DNA of 60,325 nt from Candidatus Gastranaerophilales bacterium (GTDB lineage Bacteria; Cyanobacteriota; Vampirovibrionia; Gastranaerophilales; Gastranaerophilaceae): positions 1 through 60,325 of the forward strand of contig UNSJ01000007.1 in NCBI GenBank assembly GCA_900548405.1, written 5' to 3'. Below the pieces are notes generated by a model, which saw only the letters and a list, made by a program, of their open reading frames with translations, was not told the DNA's origin and searched no databases. Positions within the stretch are counted from its first letter, which is position 1. Each line of letters opens with the position of its first letter. Shown one piece after another: positions 24,775 through 33,502 of this stretch. A program made the translations under genes and the position numbers.

Positions 24775-26382
24775 ATGAGAGTAGTACTTGTTTTCCCGCC
24801 GCTTTGGGACTTAAACATTTTACCTATGCTGGGTGTTCCTGTGATTGCAGGATGTTTAAGAGAATTCGGGCATTCCACTCTTGCTCTTGACTTAAATTCA
24901 GAATTTTATAATTACGTTTCAACAGAAGATTTTTGGACAAAAATAACAGAACACTATAAAGCAATTGAAAATTCTGAAAATTCTGACGAAAAAACTTATA
25001 TAAGCGAGTTAAAATCTGCTTGTTACCGACCTGAATTATATATTGAAAAAGTAAAAAATTATATGCAGGTTTTCCGCGATGAAGATTTATTCTTCACCCC
25101 CTCAAATCTTAACAGTGCACTAAGCGATGTCGATACAATAACTTATGCTGCAGTAAAATTAAATCAAATTTGTTTTGATTATGAAGAAAAAATCGGTTAC
25201 AACATTTTCGAAGATTTTTATGAAAAGGTTTTTGAAAAAATAAAAGATTTTGAACCTGATGCAATAGGGCTGTCTGTCTACTGGGAAAAACAGCTTGATT
25301 GGTCTAAAAATTTTACAAAATTTCTAAAGAAAAAAACTGATGCAAAAATCTTTTACGGCGGTCCTCAAATTACTTACTCAAAAGAAAAAATATTAAATAA
25401 AGACTTCTTCGAAACCTATGCTGATTACGCCATTTATGGCGACGGTGAAGTTGCATTAAAACAACTTGGCGAATACTTTAACGGAGAAATTGAGCTTAAA
25501 GATGTTTCAAGTCTTGTGTATTACGATAAAGAAATACAAATTACACCGCCTCCAAAAGAAGGTTTTAAAGAAATGTTTTCCCCTTGTTATGACGGGTTTG
25601 ACTTTGACTCTTATTTTTCTTATCCGAAAGTCATTTCACTTGAATCATCAAGAGGATGTTATTGGAACAAATGCGCCTTCTGCTCTTGCTCAAACGGCGT
25701 AATAAAAAACAACAAGTCAGCTGAGCAGGTGATAAATGAAGTTGAAAAATTTCAGGAGCAATTCGGAATTAATGAATTTTCTTTTATAGATCCTGCAGTA
25801 AGCCCTAAATTCCTTGAGGATTTTTCAAAACTTGTTATAGAAAAAGGGTTGAAAATTAAATATTCAGCCTTTACAAGACTTGAAAATATATATACAAAAG
25901 AATTGTTTGAACAGCTGTCAAAATCAGGGTTAAAGTTTTGTTTATGGGGGCTTGAAAGCGGCTCTCAAAGAATTCTTGATTTATACAATAAGGGGATAAA
26001 TGTAGAAAATAATAAAAGAATATTAAAAGATGCTCATGATGCAGGTATATTTAATTTTGTTTCAGTAATAGTAGGCTTTCCTAAGGAAACAGAAGAAGAT
26101 GCAGAAAAGACAGTTGAGTTTTTAACCGAAAATATCGATAACATAGATATTATTGCGGCAAATAATTTCTTATTATTAAAAGATGCACCCATTGAAAAAG
26201 AGCCTGAAAAATTTGGACTGACTTCAAATGACTTTGAGTTTAACGGTTCAATGAACTTGTACATGCCTGAGAATGAAAGAATTTTCGATGCTGTATTTGA
26301 CAAAATTTCAAAGCTGAATGAGCAGAAGATTAAAAAACTGCCTATGCATGTAAATTGTATGTCATCATATATTTTAAGATAA
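24775..26382 (+). CDS. B12-binding-domain radical SAM protein
   Basis: 535 aa. The N-terminus (MRVVLVFPPLWDLNILPMLG) matches the start of cobalamin-binding radical SAM enzymes, with a Rossmann-like domain to about 230 ending in IYGDGE. The radical SAM core then has SSRGCYWNKCAFCSCSNG near residue 290. The cluster Cys spacing is CX4CX2C instead of the usual CX3CX2C. Later motifs are FIDPAV, LWGLESGSQRILDLYNKG and VIVGFPKETEEDAEKTV. The substrate is unknown; neighbours are an SGNH-like protein and a DMT permease. AAGGAG ribosome-binding site. Confidence 0.85.
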   Translation: MRVVLVFPPLWDLNILPMLGVPVIAGCLREFGHSTLALDLNSEFYNYVSTEDFWTKITEHYKAIENSENSDEKTYISELKSACYRPELYIEKVKNYMQVFRDEDLFFTPSNLNSALSDVDTITYAAVKLNQICFDYEEKIGYNIFEDFYEKVFEKIKDFEPDAIGLSVYWEKQLDWSKNFTKFLKKKTDAKIFYGGPQITYSKEKILNKDFFETYADYAIYGDGEVALKQLGEYFNGEIELKDVSSLVYYDKEIQITPPPKEGFKEMFSPCYDGFDFDSYFSYPKVISLESSRGCYWNKCAFCSCSNGVIKNNKSAEQVINEVEKFQEQFGINEFSFIDPAVSPKFLEDFSKLVIEKGLKIKYSAFTRLENIYTKELFEQLSKSGLKFCLWGLESGSQRILDLYNKGINVENNKRILKDAHDAGIFNFVSVIVGFPKETEEDAEKTVEFLTENIDNIDIIAANNFLLLKDAPIEKEPEKFGLTSNDFEFNGSMNLYMPENERIFDAVFDKISKLNEQKIKKLPMHVNCMSSYILR

Positions 26383-27260
26383 TGGATTGGAATAATTTTA
26401 TGCAGATTTTTATAAATATTGCAGCAGTATTTTTGAGAATAATGACAAATTCATTAAGCAATGTTTTTCAAAAAAAACTTGCATTTGACGGAGAAAAACC
26501 TGTATGTATTAATTTCATTAATTACCTGCTTTTAAGTGTAGCCTGCCTGCCTTTTTTATTTATAACCGATTTGTCAAAACTGAGCGGAGAATTTTGGTTT
26601 TATGCACTTCTTGGAGGTATAGCAGGAGCATTATGCAACAACTTTATGGTTATCGCTCTTAAATATGGTGAACTATCCGTACTTGGACCAATAAATTCAT
26701 ATAAAGCCGTTATAGGGTTGATTTTTGGAATGATATTACTGCATGAAATTCCAAATATATACGGTATTATCGGCGTAATATTAATTATATTCGGAACATA
26801 CTTTATTTTTGATAATTTTACTCCTTCAGTTTTTATACGAAAAGATATTAAATACAGATTTTTAGCGTTATTCTTTTCTGCTCTTGAAGCTGTTTTAATA
26901 AAAAAAGTAATTCTGTTATCATCGGTTTCCACATCAGTCATTGCCTCAAGCATTCTCGGAGCTGTATTCTCATATATAATTATAAAAATAAACGGCGTAT
27001 GTAAAGTGAAATTTCCCGATAGAAAACATTCAATTATGTATATTCTTACAGCTTTATGCTTCGGGCTAATGACGATTACCACTGCATACGTATTTAAGCA
27101 TATAAATGTCGGTTACGCTTTATCGTTATTTCAACTTTCGATTATTGTTAATGTCATTTTAGGATATAAACTTTTTAAAGAAAAAAATCTGATAAAAAAA
27201 CTTATCGGTTCCTTAATAATTCTTATAGGTTCGGCAACAATTTTAATTTACGGACATTAA
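26382..27260 (+). CDS. EamA/DMT-superfamily permease
   Basis: 292 aa with about nine to ten hydrophobic helices in two halves. Each half has the EamA feature of a Gly/Pro-rich helix ahead of a family-typical end (GVILIIFGTYFIF; LIGSLIILIGSATILI). Probable exporter or importer of a small metabolite in the inner membrane. Starts at ATG overlapping the radical SAM stop (TAATG), suggesting coupled translation. A downstream ATG (26400) is an alternative start. Confidence 0.78.
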   Translation: MDWNNFMQIFINIAAVFLRIMTNSLSNVFQKKLAFDGEKPVCINFINYLLLSVACLPFLFITDLSKLSGEFWFYALLGGIAGALCNNFMVIALKYGELSVLGPINSYKAVIGLIFGMILLHEIPNIYGIIGVILIIFGTYFIFDNFTPSVFIRKDIKYRFLALFFSALEAVLIKKVILLSSVSTSVIASSILGAVFSYIIIKINGVCKVKFPDRKHSIMYILTALCFGLMTITTAYVFKHINVGYALSLFQLSIIVNVILGYKLFKEKNLIKKLIGSLIILIGSATILIYGH

Positions 27261-27293
27261 TATGTTAGAATAATTTTCGAAAGGGCTATTTTT

Positions 27294-27929
27294 ATGATAA
27301 CCCCGATAGGGCAAAAAATAGAATATGATATAAAAACATACAGAAATCACCGTAAAGAGAAGCCTGATGCCTCTACAAAAATCAAAGTAGCAGCAGGTAC
27401 ATTAGCGGGAACTTTAATCCCTATGACATTTATTGCAAAAAAGCAAAATGTCAGACTATTTAATATTAAATACGGTATTAAAGAAATGCTTCTAACGAGT
27501 GCAGGAGGCATTGCAGGTGGTATCCTTGCAGGTTTGGCAGCTGATAAAAAAGAGCACAGAAAACAAAAGCTTAATGAAGGAGTTTTCCAATTTATGAATT
27601 CAACGGTTCCTCCGCTTACAGTTGTTCCTATTCTTGCTCTTTGCGAAAAAGTTAAAACATTGAATAATGCACCTACAAAAATTACAGGTTCGCTAATAGG
27701 ATTGCTTGGAGGAATGCAAATTGCAGCAGCTCTTACAAATAAAATAAACGACCCTTATGACAAAGTTCCGGATAGAAAATTAACATTAAAAGATTCCGTA
27801 GCAAACCTTGATGATGCTATCGGAGTTTTAGTTCTTGCAAAAGTTCCGGGAACAGATAAAATCCCTATTGAGAAAACACTGCCTGCCATTTACAGCTGGT
27901 GCGGATACAGAGCCGGATTGAGCAACTGA
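27294..27929 (+). CDS. uncharacterised Gly-rich membrane-associated protein
   Basis: 211 aa, not recognised. Several moderately hydrophobic, Gly/Ala-rich segments (AAGTLAGTLIPMTFIA, LTSAGGIAGGILAGLAA, ITGSLIGLLGGMQIAAAL) could be short membrane helices, separated by very basic loops (DKKEHRKQK). Similar character to the protein at 43546-44559. AAAGGG ribosome-binding site. Its stop abuts the convergent gene at 27930 with no spacer. Confidence 0.55.
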   Translation: MITPIGQKIEYDIKTYRNHRKEKPDASTKIKVAAGTLAGTLIPMTFIAKKQNVRLFNIKYGIKEMLLTSAGGIAGGILAGLAADKKEHRKQKLNEGVFQFMNSTVPPLTVVPILALCEKVKTLNNAPTKITGSLIGLLGGMQIAAALTNKINDPYDKVPDRKLTLKDSVANLDDAIGVLVLAKVPGTDKIPIEKTLPAIYSWCGYRAGLSN

Positions 27930-28214
27930 TTATTCATCTTCATATTGAATTTTGATTTCACCGTTATCCTCAACAAACTTTGATTTTTTGTTAAAAATCT
28001 TTTGGATTAAAGGCTGTGCAGGCTCATTCTTCTTGTTATATCTGTCTTTTTCTTCCTGAACTTCTTTAAAATCATTATATTCCTGATATCTGAATTTTTG
28101 ATCCTTTATGTATTGCATATCATGAACCTGAATTATTGCAGCATCAGGCGGAATAATAGCAAATACAGGCATTGCACCAAATATCATTATACCCGTAATA
28201 ATCAATTTTTTCAT
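27930..28214 (-). CDS. small secreted protein of unknown function
   Basis: 94 aa. Clear signal peptide (MKKLIITGIMIFGAMPVFA), then a highly charged Lys/Glu/Tyr-rich mature part without Cys. It lies 14 nt after the SIMPL gene in the same operon, with AGGAG upstream of the ATG. Function unknown. Confidence 0.65.
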   Translation of the reverse strand: MKKLIITGIMIFGAMPVFAIIPPDAAIIQVHDMQYIKDQKFRYQEYNDFKEVQEEKDRYNKKNEPAQPLIQKIFNKKSKFVEDNGEIKIQYEDE

Positions 28215-28228
28215 AAAAACTCTCCTGA

Positions 28229-28948
28229 TTATTTGACGCGGAACACAACGTTTGCAACAGCAGTGACTTTTTTGTCAATTGTTGTAGTATCATTTATTCC
28301 CATATCAGATACATTTGTTGAATCCACAGGTGTAATTTGGAAAACACCCATTTGAACAGATTGGATTTTACCCGGTCTGTTATGAGTAGCCTTTAACATT
28401 GCCGTTGCTCTGTCTTTTGCATCAGTAGTTGCATCTTGAAGTAATTGAACTTTTAAATCAGCAAGTTTAGAATAAAAATATTCAGGCTGCATTACGTTTA
28501 TATCAATTCCTTTATCCAAAAGGCTTTGAATATCAACGGACACATCTTTAATCTTTTGAACATCATCAGATTTTATAACAATAGGCTGAGAAAGATTATA
28601 GTATGCAATATCATTTGTTACATTTCCGTTAGGAGTATATTTATATGAGTTATAGCCGTTAGAAGCTTTAACCTCAATATCAGTTATACCTTTTTCTTCC
28701 AAATAATTCATTACAACAGGTATTTGAGCTTTAACAGCATTATACGCAGCTTGTTTATTAGGTTTTCTTGCAACAACTTCAAATTCAAATCTTGCTGAAT
28801 CAGATTTTACTACCTGATAAGCAGAGCCTGTAACAGAAATTTTATCTTTTGTCACATTCGCAGTTCCTGTTTTGACTGCAAAAATCAAGCCCAGTGCTAA
28901 TATAACTGCTAACCATACAAGTTGTAATTTTTCTATTTTTTCTAACAT
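28229..28948 (-). CDS. SIMPL-domain (DUF541) periplasmic protein
   Basis: 239 aa. N-terminal membrane anchor (LVWLAVILALGLIFAV), then the SIMPL domain: ISVTGSAYQVVKSDSARFEF near the start, AAYNAVKAQIP, VKASNG and repeated beta-alpha units to VVFRVK. The family is found in bacterial periplasms and linked to oxidative-stress and signalling phenotypes, but its biochemical role is unclear. Co-directional with the small secreted protein downstream. Confidence 0.85.
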   Translation of the reverse strand: MLEKIEKLQLVWLAVILALGLIFAVKTGTANVTKDKISVTGSAYQVVKSDSARFEFEVVARKPNKQAAYNAVKAQIPVVMNYLEEKGITDIEVKASNGYNSYKYTPNGNVTNDIAYYNLSQPIVIKSDDVQKIKDVSVDIQSLLDKGIDINVMQPEYFYSKLADLKVQLLQDATTDAKDRATAMLKATHNRPGKIQSVQMGVFQITPVDSTNVSDMGINDTTTIDKKVTAVANVVFRVK

Positions 28949-29059
28949 AACATATCACTCCTTAACTACACATCTCATTATAACCGATTTTTATTAAAAA
29001 TCAATTGCATGTTAAGAATATACGTGTTACAATTAGCAGAAAACAAAAAGAGGGTTATA

Positions 29060-30412
29060 ATGAATAGTTATTTAGAAAAAGTACTGGAAGATGTAAGATT
29101 AAAAAATGAACACGAAACTGAGTATCTGCAAGCCGTGGAAGAAGTTTTAACGTCCATAGAACCTGTAATTGACCGAAACCCTCAATTTGAAAACATTGCA
29201 CTTTTAGAAAGAATGATTGAACCTGAAAGAACAATATCTTTTAGAGTTCCTTATATAAATGACGAAGGTAAAACTATAGTTCATAAAGGTTACAGAGTTC
29301 AATTCAGCAGTCTTATCGGTCCGTATAAGGGCGGTTTGAGATTTCACCCGAGCGTAAACCAGAGCATTATGAAGTTTTTAGGTTTTGAACAAATATTTAA
29401 AAACGCATTAACAGGTCTTCCAATCGGCGGCGGTAAAGGCGGAAGCGACTTTGACCCCAAAGGCAAGTCCGACAATGAAATTATGAAATTCTGCCAGAGT
29501 TTTATGACAGAACTTCAAAGACACATAGGTCAAGATATTGATGTTCCGGCAGGAGATATAGGTGTAGGAGCCAGAGAAATAGGTTACCTGTTCGGGCAAT
29601 ACAAACGTATTAAAAACACATACGAAGGTGGAGTTCTTACAGGTAAAGGAATTTCATACGGCGGTTCGCTTGCAAGAAAAGAAGCAACCGGATACGGACT
29701 TATTTATTTTATGCGGGAAATGCTTAAAGCAAACGGCCACCAAACTCTTGAAGGTAAAACCGTTACAATTTCAGGCTCAGGCAATGTTGCGATTTATGCC
29801 TGCCAAAAAGCTCAGGAATACGGAGCAAACGTTGTTGCAATGAGCGATTCCAAAGGCTGTATTTATGACAAAAACGGAATTAATCTTGACACAATTAAAC
29901 AGATTAAAGAAGTTGAACGCGGTAGAATTAAAGAATATTTAAATACTCACCCCGAAGCCGAATACATTGAACGTCAAAATGAGGAATCCCCAATATGGGA
30001 TATTAAAACAGACATTGCTCTGCCTTGTGCAACTCAAAACGAAATCACATTAACTTCTGCAAAAAAACTTGTAGAAAACGGGATTATAGCAATAGGTGAA
30101 GGCGCAAATATGCCGTGCGAATTTGAAGCTACAAAATACTTCCTTCAAAACAATATCCTTGTTGCACCTGCTAAAGCTGCCAACGCCGGCGGGGTTGCAA
30201 CTTCTGCAATTGAAATGAGCCAGAACAGTATGAGATATTATTTAACTTTTAAAGAAGTAGATAAAAAACTTGATACAATAATGACAAATATTTTCCACTC
30301 TTGCAAAAAATCCGCAGCTGAATACAATCTCGGCAACAACTATGTTGCAGGTGCAAACATTGCTGCATTTACAAAACTTGCAGAAGCAATGACCTCTCAA
30401 GGAATTGTATAA
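29060..30412 (+). CDS. gdhA: NADP-type glutamate dehydrogenase
   Basis: 450 aa, the hexameric bacterial type. PIGGGKGGSDFDPKGKSD contains the glutamate-binding and catalytic Lys. DVPAGDIGVGAREIGYLFG and the Rossmann GSGNVAIYACQKA follow. Assimilates ammonium into glutamate. ATG at 29060 is preferred over an upstream in-frame ATG because GAGGG is 6 nt before it and family members start at this point (MNSYLEKVLE). An extended -10 (TGt-TACAAT) lies about 35 nt upstream. Confidence 0.95.
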   Translation: MNSYLEKVLEDVRLKNEHETEYLQAVEEVLTSIEPVIDRNPQFENIALLERMIEPERTISFRVPYINDEGKTIVHKGYRVQFSSLIGPYKGGLRFHPSVNQSIMKFLGFEQIFKNALTGLPIGGGKGGSDFDPKGKSDNEIMKFCQSFMTELQRHIGQDIDVPAGDIGVGAREIGYLFGQYKRIKNTYEGGVLTGKGISYGGSLARKEATGYGLIYFMREMLKANGHQTLEGKTVTISGSGNVAIYACQKAQEYGANVVAMSDSKGCIYDKNGINLDTIKQIKEVERGRIKEYLNTHPEAEYIERQNEESPIWDIKTDIALPCATQNEITLTSAKKLVENGIIAIGEGANMPCEFEATKYFLQNNILVAPAKAANAGGVATSAIEMSQNSMRYYLTFKEVDKKLDTIMTNIFHSCKKSAAEYNLGNNYVAGANIAAFTKLAEAMTSQGIV

Positions 30413-30413
30413 A

Positions 30414-30860
30414 CTAGTTGAATAAAGAATTTATTCTTGCTTCAGAACAAGCTTGAGGGTCTTTATACTCAAATTTATAAGCATTATATTTGCAATACTC
30501 GTCAACAACTTTTCTTAATTCTTCTTTTTCTACATTATTAAGATAAATTGTAGCATTAGAAGTCAATAATACATGATTACCGTTATATGATTTTATAACT
30601 CTGCCTGTCAAAGGATACATAACCTGAACAGCTGCAATTCTGCTTACTTCAAAATCTTTAAATCTGTTTTTCAGATAGTATACAAAACCGCCGTCACTGG
30701 CAAAGTTTTCTCTTAAACTTTTATACAAATCCTTGACTTGCAAACTGCTTTGAACAGAATTTCTGTACGCAATTTCATTTGGATTTTGGCTTGCTGCATA
30801 AGCAGAACAAGTCAAAAATAATGTTAAAATCAGTCCTAAAATAATTTTCTTCATAATCAT
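30414..30860 (-). CDS. small exported protein of unknown function
   Basis: 148 aa. Signal peptide MIMKKIILGLILTLFLTCSAYA, with a Cys near the cleavage site, though the residues after it do not make a convincing lipobox. The mature part is mixed alpha/beta with two Cys near the end (EYCKYN, QACSEA). TATAAT (30877-30872) lies just upstream, leaving almost no leader. Ends 1 nt from gdhA, convergently. Confidence 0.6.
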   Translation of the reverse strand: MIMKKIILGLILTLFLTCSAYAASQNPNEIAYRNSVQSSLQVKDLYKSLRENFASDGGFVYYLKNRFKDFEVSRIAAVQVMYPLTGRVIKSYNGNHVLLTSNATIYLNNVEKEELRKVVDEYCKYNAYKFEYKDPQACSEARINSLFN

Positions 30861-30872
30861 AATGATATATTA

Positions 30873-31694
30873 TTATACTTTTTGCGCGCAGGCACAAAAT
30901 TTACATTCATTAATACAAGGGAAAATTATTGAATAAAAATTATAATTATCTTTAAAACTGTTTATATGGATATCTCCTCTGTGGAGATTAATTATTCTTT
31001 TAGCAAGATATAATAATACACCCGAACCGACCTTATCCATTTTTTCAGAACAAGTTACATATCTGCTGAACAAGCCTTTAATTGTTTCGGGCGGCATATA
31101 TGGAGATTTACTGTTAATTGACAAGTTTATCCTTCCTTTATCTTGAGATTTACTTAAATCAATTACAATTTCTGTTCCGTCAAAAGCATTTGAGATACAA
31201 GTATTTAAAACATTATTAAATGCCTTTTTAAGATGTGCTTTGTCAGCCTTTATACCATAGCATTTATCTTTAGCTCTGACTACAAACTTAAGATTTTTGG
31301 CTTTCATTATAGTCTCAAAATCTTTGAAAGAATCTTCGAGAAATCTAAGAAGTTCTACTTTTTCAAGAGTTAATACTACATCATTATTTTCATATTTATA
31401 AATCAGTAATAAATCAGTAAGCATTCCATACATATATCTGCAAGAATCCAGAGTCAAATCCAGCAATTCCTGCTGTCTGCTGTTAAGCGTTCCTAAATTT
31501 TCGGAAGAAAGCAGCTCCAATGCTCTTATTTGTGCAAGTGTAGGAATTTTCAAATCATGATTAAGTATGGCAATATAAGTTTCTCGCTGTTTTTTCAAAG
31601 CATCAGTATCGTCAAGTTTATGCTCTAATACAACGAGCGGATTAAAGTTCTTTTTATGCTTTATCATATTTTCATTTCCTGTTTTATACAACAT
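30873..31694 (-). CDS. soluble histidine-kinase-like protein with degenerate ATPase domain and Cys-rich tail
   Basis: 273 aa. A HisKA-like helix contains AILNHDLKIPTLAQIRALELL (the H-box, usually NHDLKTPL). The ATP-binding region is weak: the N-box position reads KKAFNNVLNTCISNA, the G1 motif (DxGxG) is not recognisable, and only the G2-like GSGVLLYLAKRIINLHRG is kept. No sensor or membrane domain is seen. The end is CINECKFCACAQ, four Cys in eight residues. A second in-frame ATG at 31667 (AGGA upstream) is an equally good start. The 267-nt gap upstream has a minus-strand TTGACA (31749-31744) but no clear -10. Confidence 0.65.
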   Translation of the reverse strand: MLYKTGNENMIKHKKNFNPLVVLEHKLDDTDALKKQRETYIAILNHDLKIPTLAQIRALELLSSENLGTLNSRQQELLDLTLDSCRYMYGMLTDLLLIYKYENNDVVLTLEKVELLRFLEDSFKDFETIMKAKNLKFVVRAKDKCYGIKADKAHLKKAFNNVLNTCISNAFDGTEIVIDLSKSQDKGRINLSINSKSPYMPPETIKGLFSRYVTCSEKMDKVGSGVLLYLAKRIINLHRGDIHINSFKDNYNFYSIIFPCINECKFCACAQKV

Positions 31695-31961
31695 CTTGTC
31701 ACCATTCTATAACTCTTGTGATTTTTGTATTCGTATGTATATATGTCAATTTTTATACAGTATTTTACAAACTTTTTTATAAATTGTTTAATGTTCAAGG
31801 TAATATATACTTATTTAAAAATCCTTCGCTGTCAGTAATTCACGGTAATGTTATCCAACTATTATCTATTGAAATTTGATGCGATTTCGTTACATTCTAA
31901 TATTAATTAATCTTTGAAAAAAATACATTGCCTAACTGTACAATATACAACTATACCCTAC

Positions 31962-32846
31962 TTACCTACAATTACATTTTCTTTTTGAAACAGGTGAGCC
32001 AAATATTAGTCTGAATCCGCCAAAGGGCTTTTTCATAGTACAATTCAACCCTTCTGTCATCTCATCAATATTACATAAAATTCTGTTTACTTCATTTATA
32101 GAACACTGAATTTGAGGTAACGTTCTGTTAAGTTCACTCGACAAAACTTTCACATTTTTTGATGTTGCCTGAATATTAACGGCGGTTGAATCCATGCTTT
32201 TGCCGTCAAATGCATCGTTAACGTTTCCTGTCACTGTGTTAATATTTCCTGATATTTTCACAACTTCGGCAGATGCTTTATTAATGTTTTGTGAAGAACT
32301 CACAACGTTAGGTTTTACTTCTTCCGCCATAGAGTTTAATGTTGAGAATAAATCACCCAAAGCCTGAATTGTTATATTAAGGTTTTTCACTGAATCTGCC
32401 ATATCAGCTTTTATCGCATCTAATGATTCAGGATCCTGATTTGATAAATATGTATCAAGTTCAACTGTGGTTTTTCCTGCAATTTTGTCACCGTCTTTTA
32501 TAAAAAATACAGACGGAGCATCAGGGTATATTATATCTATATAATCATATTTATGATTTTTTCTGTCTTTCTCTTTTTTTAGATTAGCAACAATATTAAT
32601 AGGAAGTCTTAATTTATTTGGATGAAGCTCAAGTGTCAAGATTGTGCTTGTATAATCGTCATTAGGTCGTACCTTAACAACTTTTCCGATTTTAAAACCG
32701 TTATAATATATAGGCGCTCTGTCATGAAACGGTCTTAAGTTTTTAAATTCCGCTGTTACATATGTATTTGTTTTATAGTTATAATAAGCTACACCTATAA
32801 ACAACAATAAAATTACGATTATTAAAGATTTATACAAATTATTCAT
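31962..32846 (-). CDS. MlaD/MCE-domain protein
   Basis: 294 aa. N-terminal transmembrane helix (about 5-24), then an MCE domain starting TYVTAEFKNLRPFHDRAPIY and containing YNGFKIGKVVKV, the family's signature. A long helical region follows with repeated Asn/Ile/Ser (KNLNITIQALGDLF, SGNINTVTGNVNDA). It is the periplasmic, inner-membrane-anchored subunit of lipid-transport systems linking inner and outer membranes. The ATPase and permease (MlaF/E) genes are not in the window. An odd Cys-rich basic end (KRKCNCR). Confidence 0.85.
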   Translation of the reverse strand: MNNLYKSLIIVILLLFIGVAYYNYKTNTYVTAEFKNLRPFHDRAPIYYNGFKIGKVVKVRPNDDYTSTILTLELHPNKLRLPINIVANLKKEKDRKNHKYDYIDIIYPDAPSVFFIKDGDKIAGKTTVELDTYLSNQDPESLDAIKADMADSVKNLNITIQALGDLFSTLNSMAEEVKPNVVSSSQNINKASAEVVKISGNINTVTGNVNDAFDGKSMDSTAVNIQATSKNVKVLSSELNRTLPQIQCSINEVNRILCNIDEMTEGLNCTMKKPFGGFRLIFGSPVSKRKCNCR

Positions 32847-32933
32847 ATGATGAATATTATTTTATGTATAATAAAAATTCATTCCCCTTGCGGATAGTCT
32901 TGAATATATCCTGTTTGCATGTAAAATGTAGGA

Positions 32934-33380
32934 ATGGAAAAATATTCTAAAAGAGCAAGACTTTTGTTTAAAGAAGGTTATAACTGTGCACAGTCAGTAT
33001 TCTGCACATTTGCTGACGATTTAGGCATAGATTTTGAAACAGCATTAAAATTATCTTCCTCGTTCGGGGGAGGAATGGGAAGATTGAGAGAAGTTTGCGG
33101 AGCAGTCAGTGCAATGTTTATGATTGCAGGACTTAAACACGGTTATACATCACCATGCGATGACAACGCAAAAGCTGAACATTATGCTTTGATTCAGGAG
33201 CTTGCAGAAAAGTTTAAACAAGAAAATAATTCTATAATATGCCGCGAACTTTTAGGACTTGACGTTCAAAAAGATTCTCCTATCCCAGAAAAAAGGACAG
33301 AATCATATTACACAAACCGGCCGTGTGAGGAACTTGTTGCAAGTGCTGCAGATATAATAAGCAATCATATACTAATATAG
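32934..33380 (+). CDS. C_GCAxxG_C_C-family redox/metal protein
   Basis: 148 aa. The defining Cys pattern is present: YNCAQSVFC, SSSFGGGMGRLREVCGAVSA, SPCDD, CRELLG and RPCEE. The family is small, possibly binds a metal cluster, and often sits near oxidoreductases; its function is unknown. The ATG lies 7 nt after TAAAAT (32922-32927; -35 TTGAAT 16 nt earlier) with no Shine-Dalgarno, so the transcript is probably leaderless. Confidence 0.85.
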   Translation: MEKYSKRARLLFKEGYNCAQSVFCTFADDLGIDFETALKLSSSFGGGMGRLREVCGAVSAMFMIAGLKHGYTSPCDDNAKAEHYALIQELAEKFKQENNSIICRELLGLDVQKDSPIPEKRTESYYTNRPCEELVASAADIISNHILI

Positions 33381-33436
33381 TTACTATAAAACTCATATTT
33401 TATTTGTAACAAATATTTTAATTTAATACATTAACC

Positions 33437-33466
33437 TTTAGATTAGATGACGGTTTATACTATAAT
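33437..33466 (+). promoter_or_regulatory. promoter of asmA-like gene
   Basis: TTTAGA (33437-33442), 18-nt spacer, TATAAT (33461-33466), overlapping a second possible -10, TATACT (33456-33461). AAGGGG precedes the ATG at 33503. Confidence 0.5.
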
Positions 33467-33502
33467 ATTAATCAAATAATTAATATTGTAAGGGGATATT
33501 TT

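Noticed and set aside
26600..27082. 160-codon minus-strand frame opposite the DMT permease
   Set aside because: Typical mirror of a membrane-protein gene; no promoter or ribosome-binding site.
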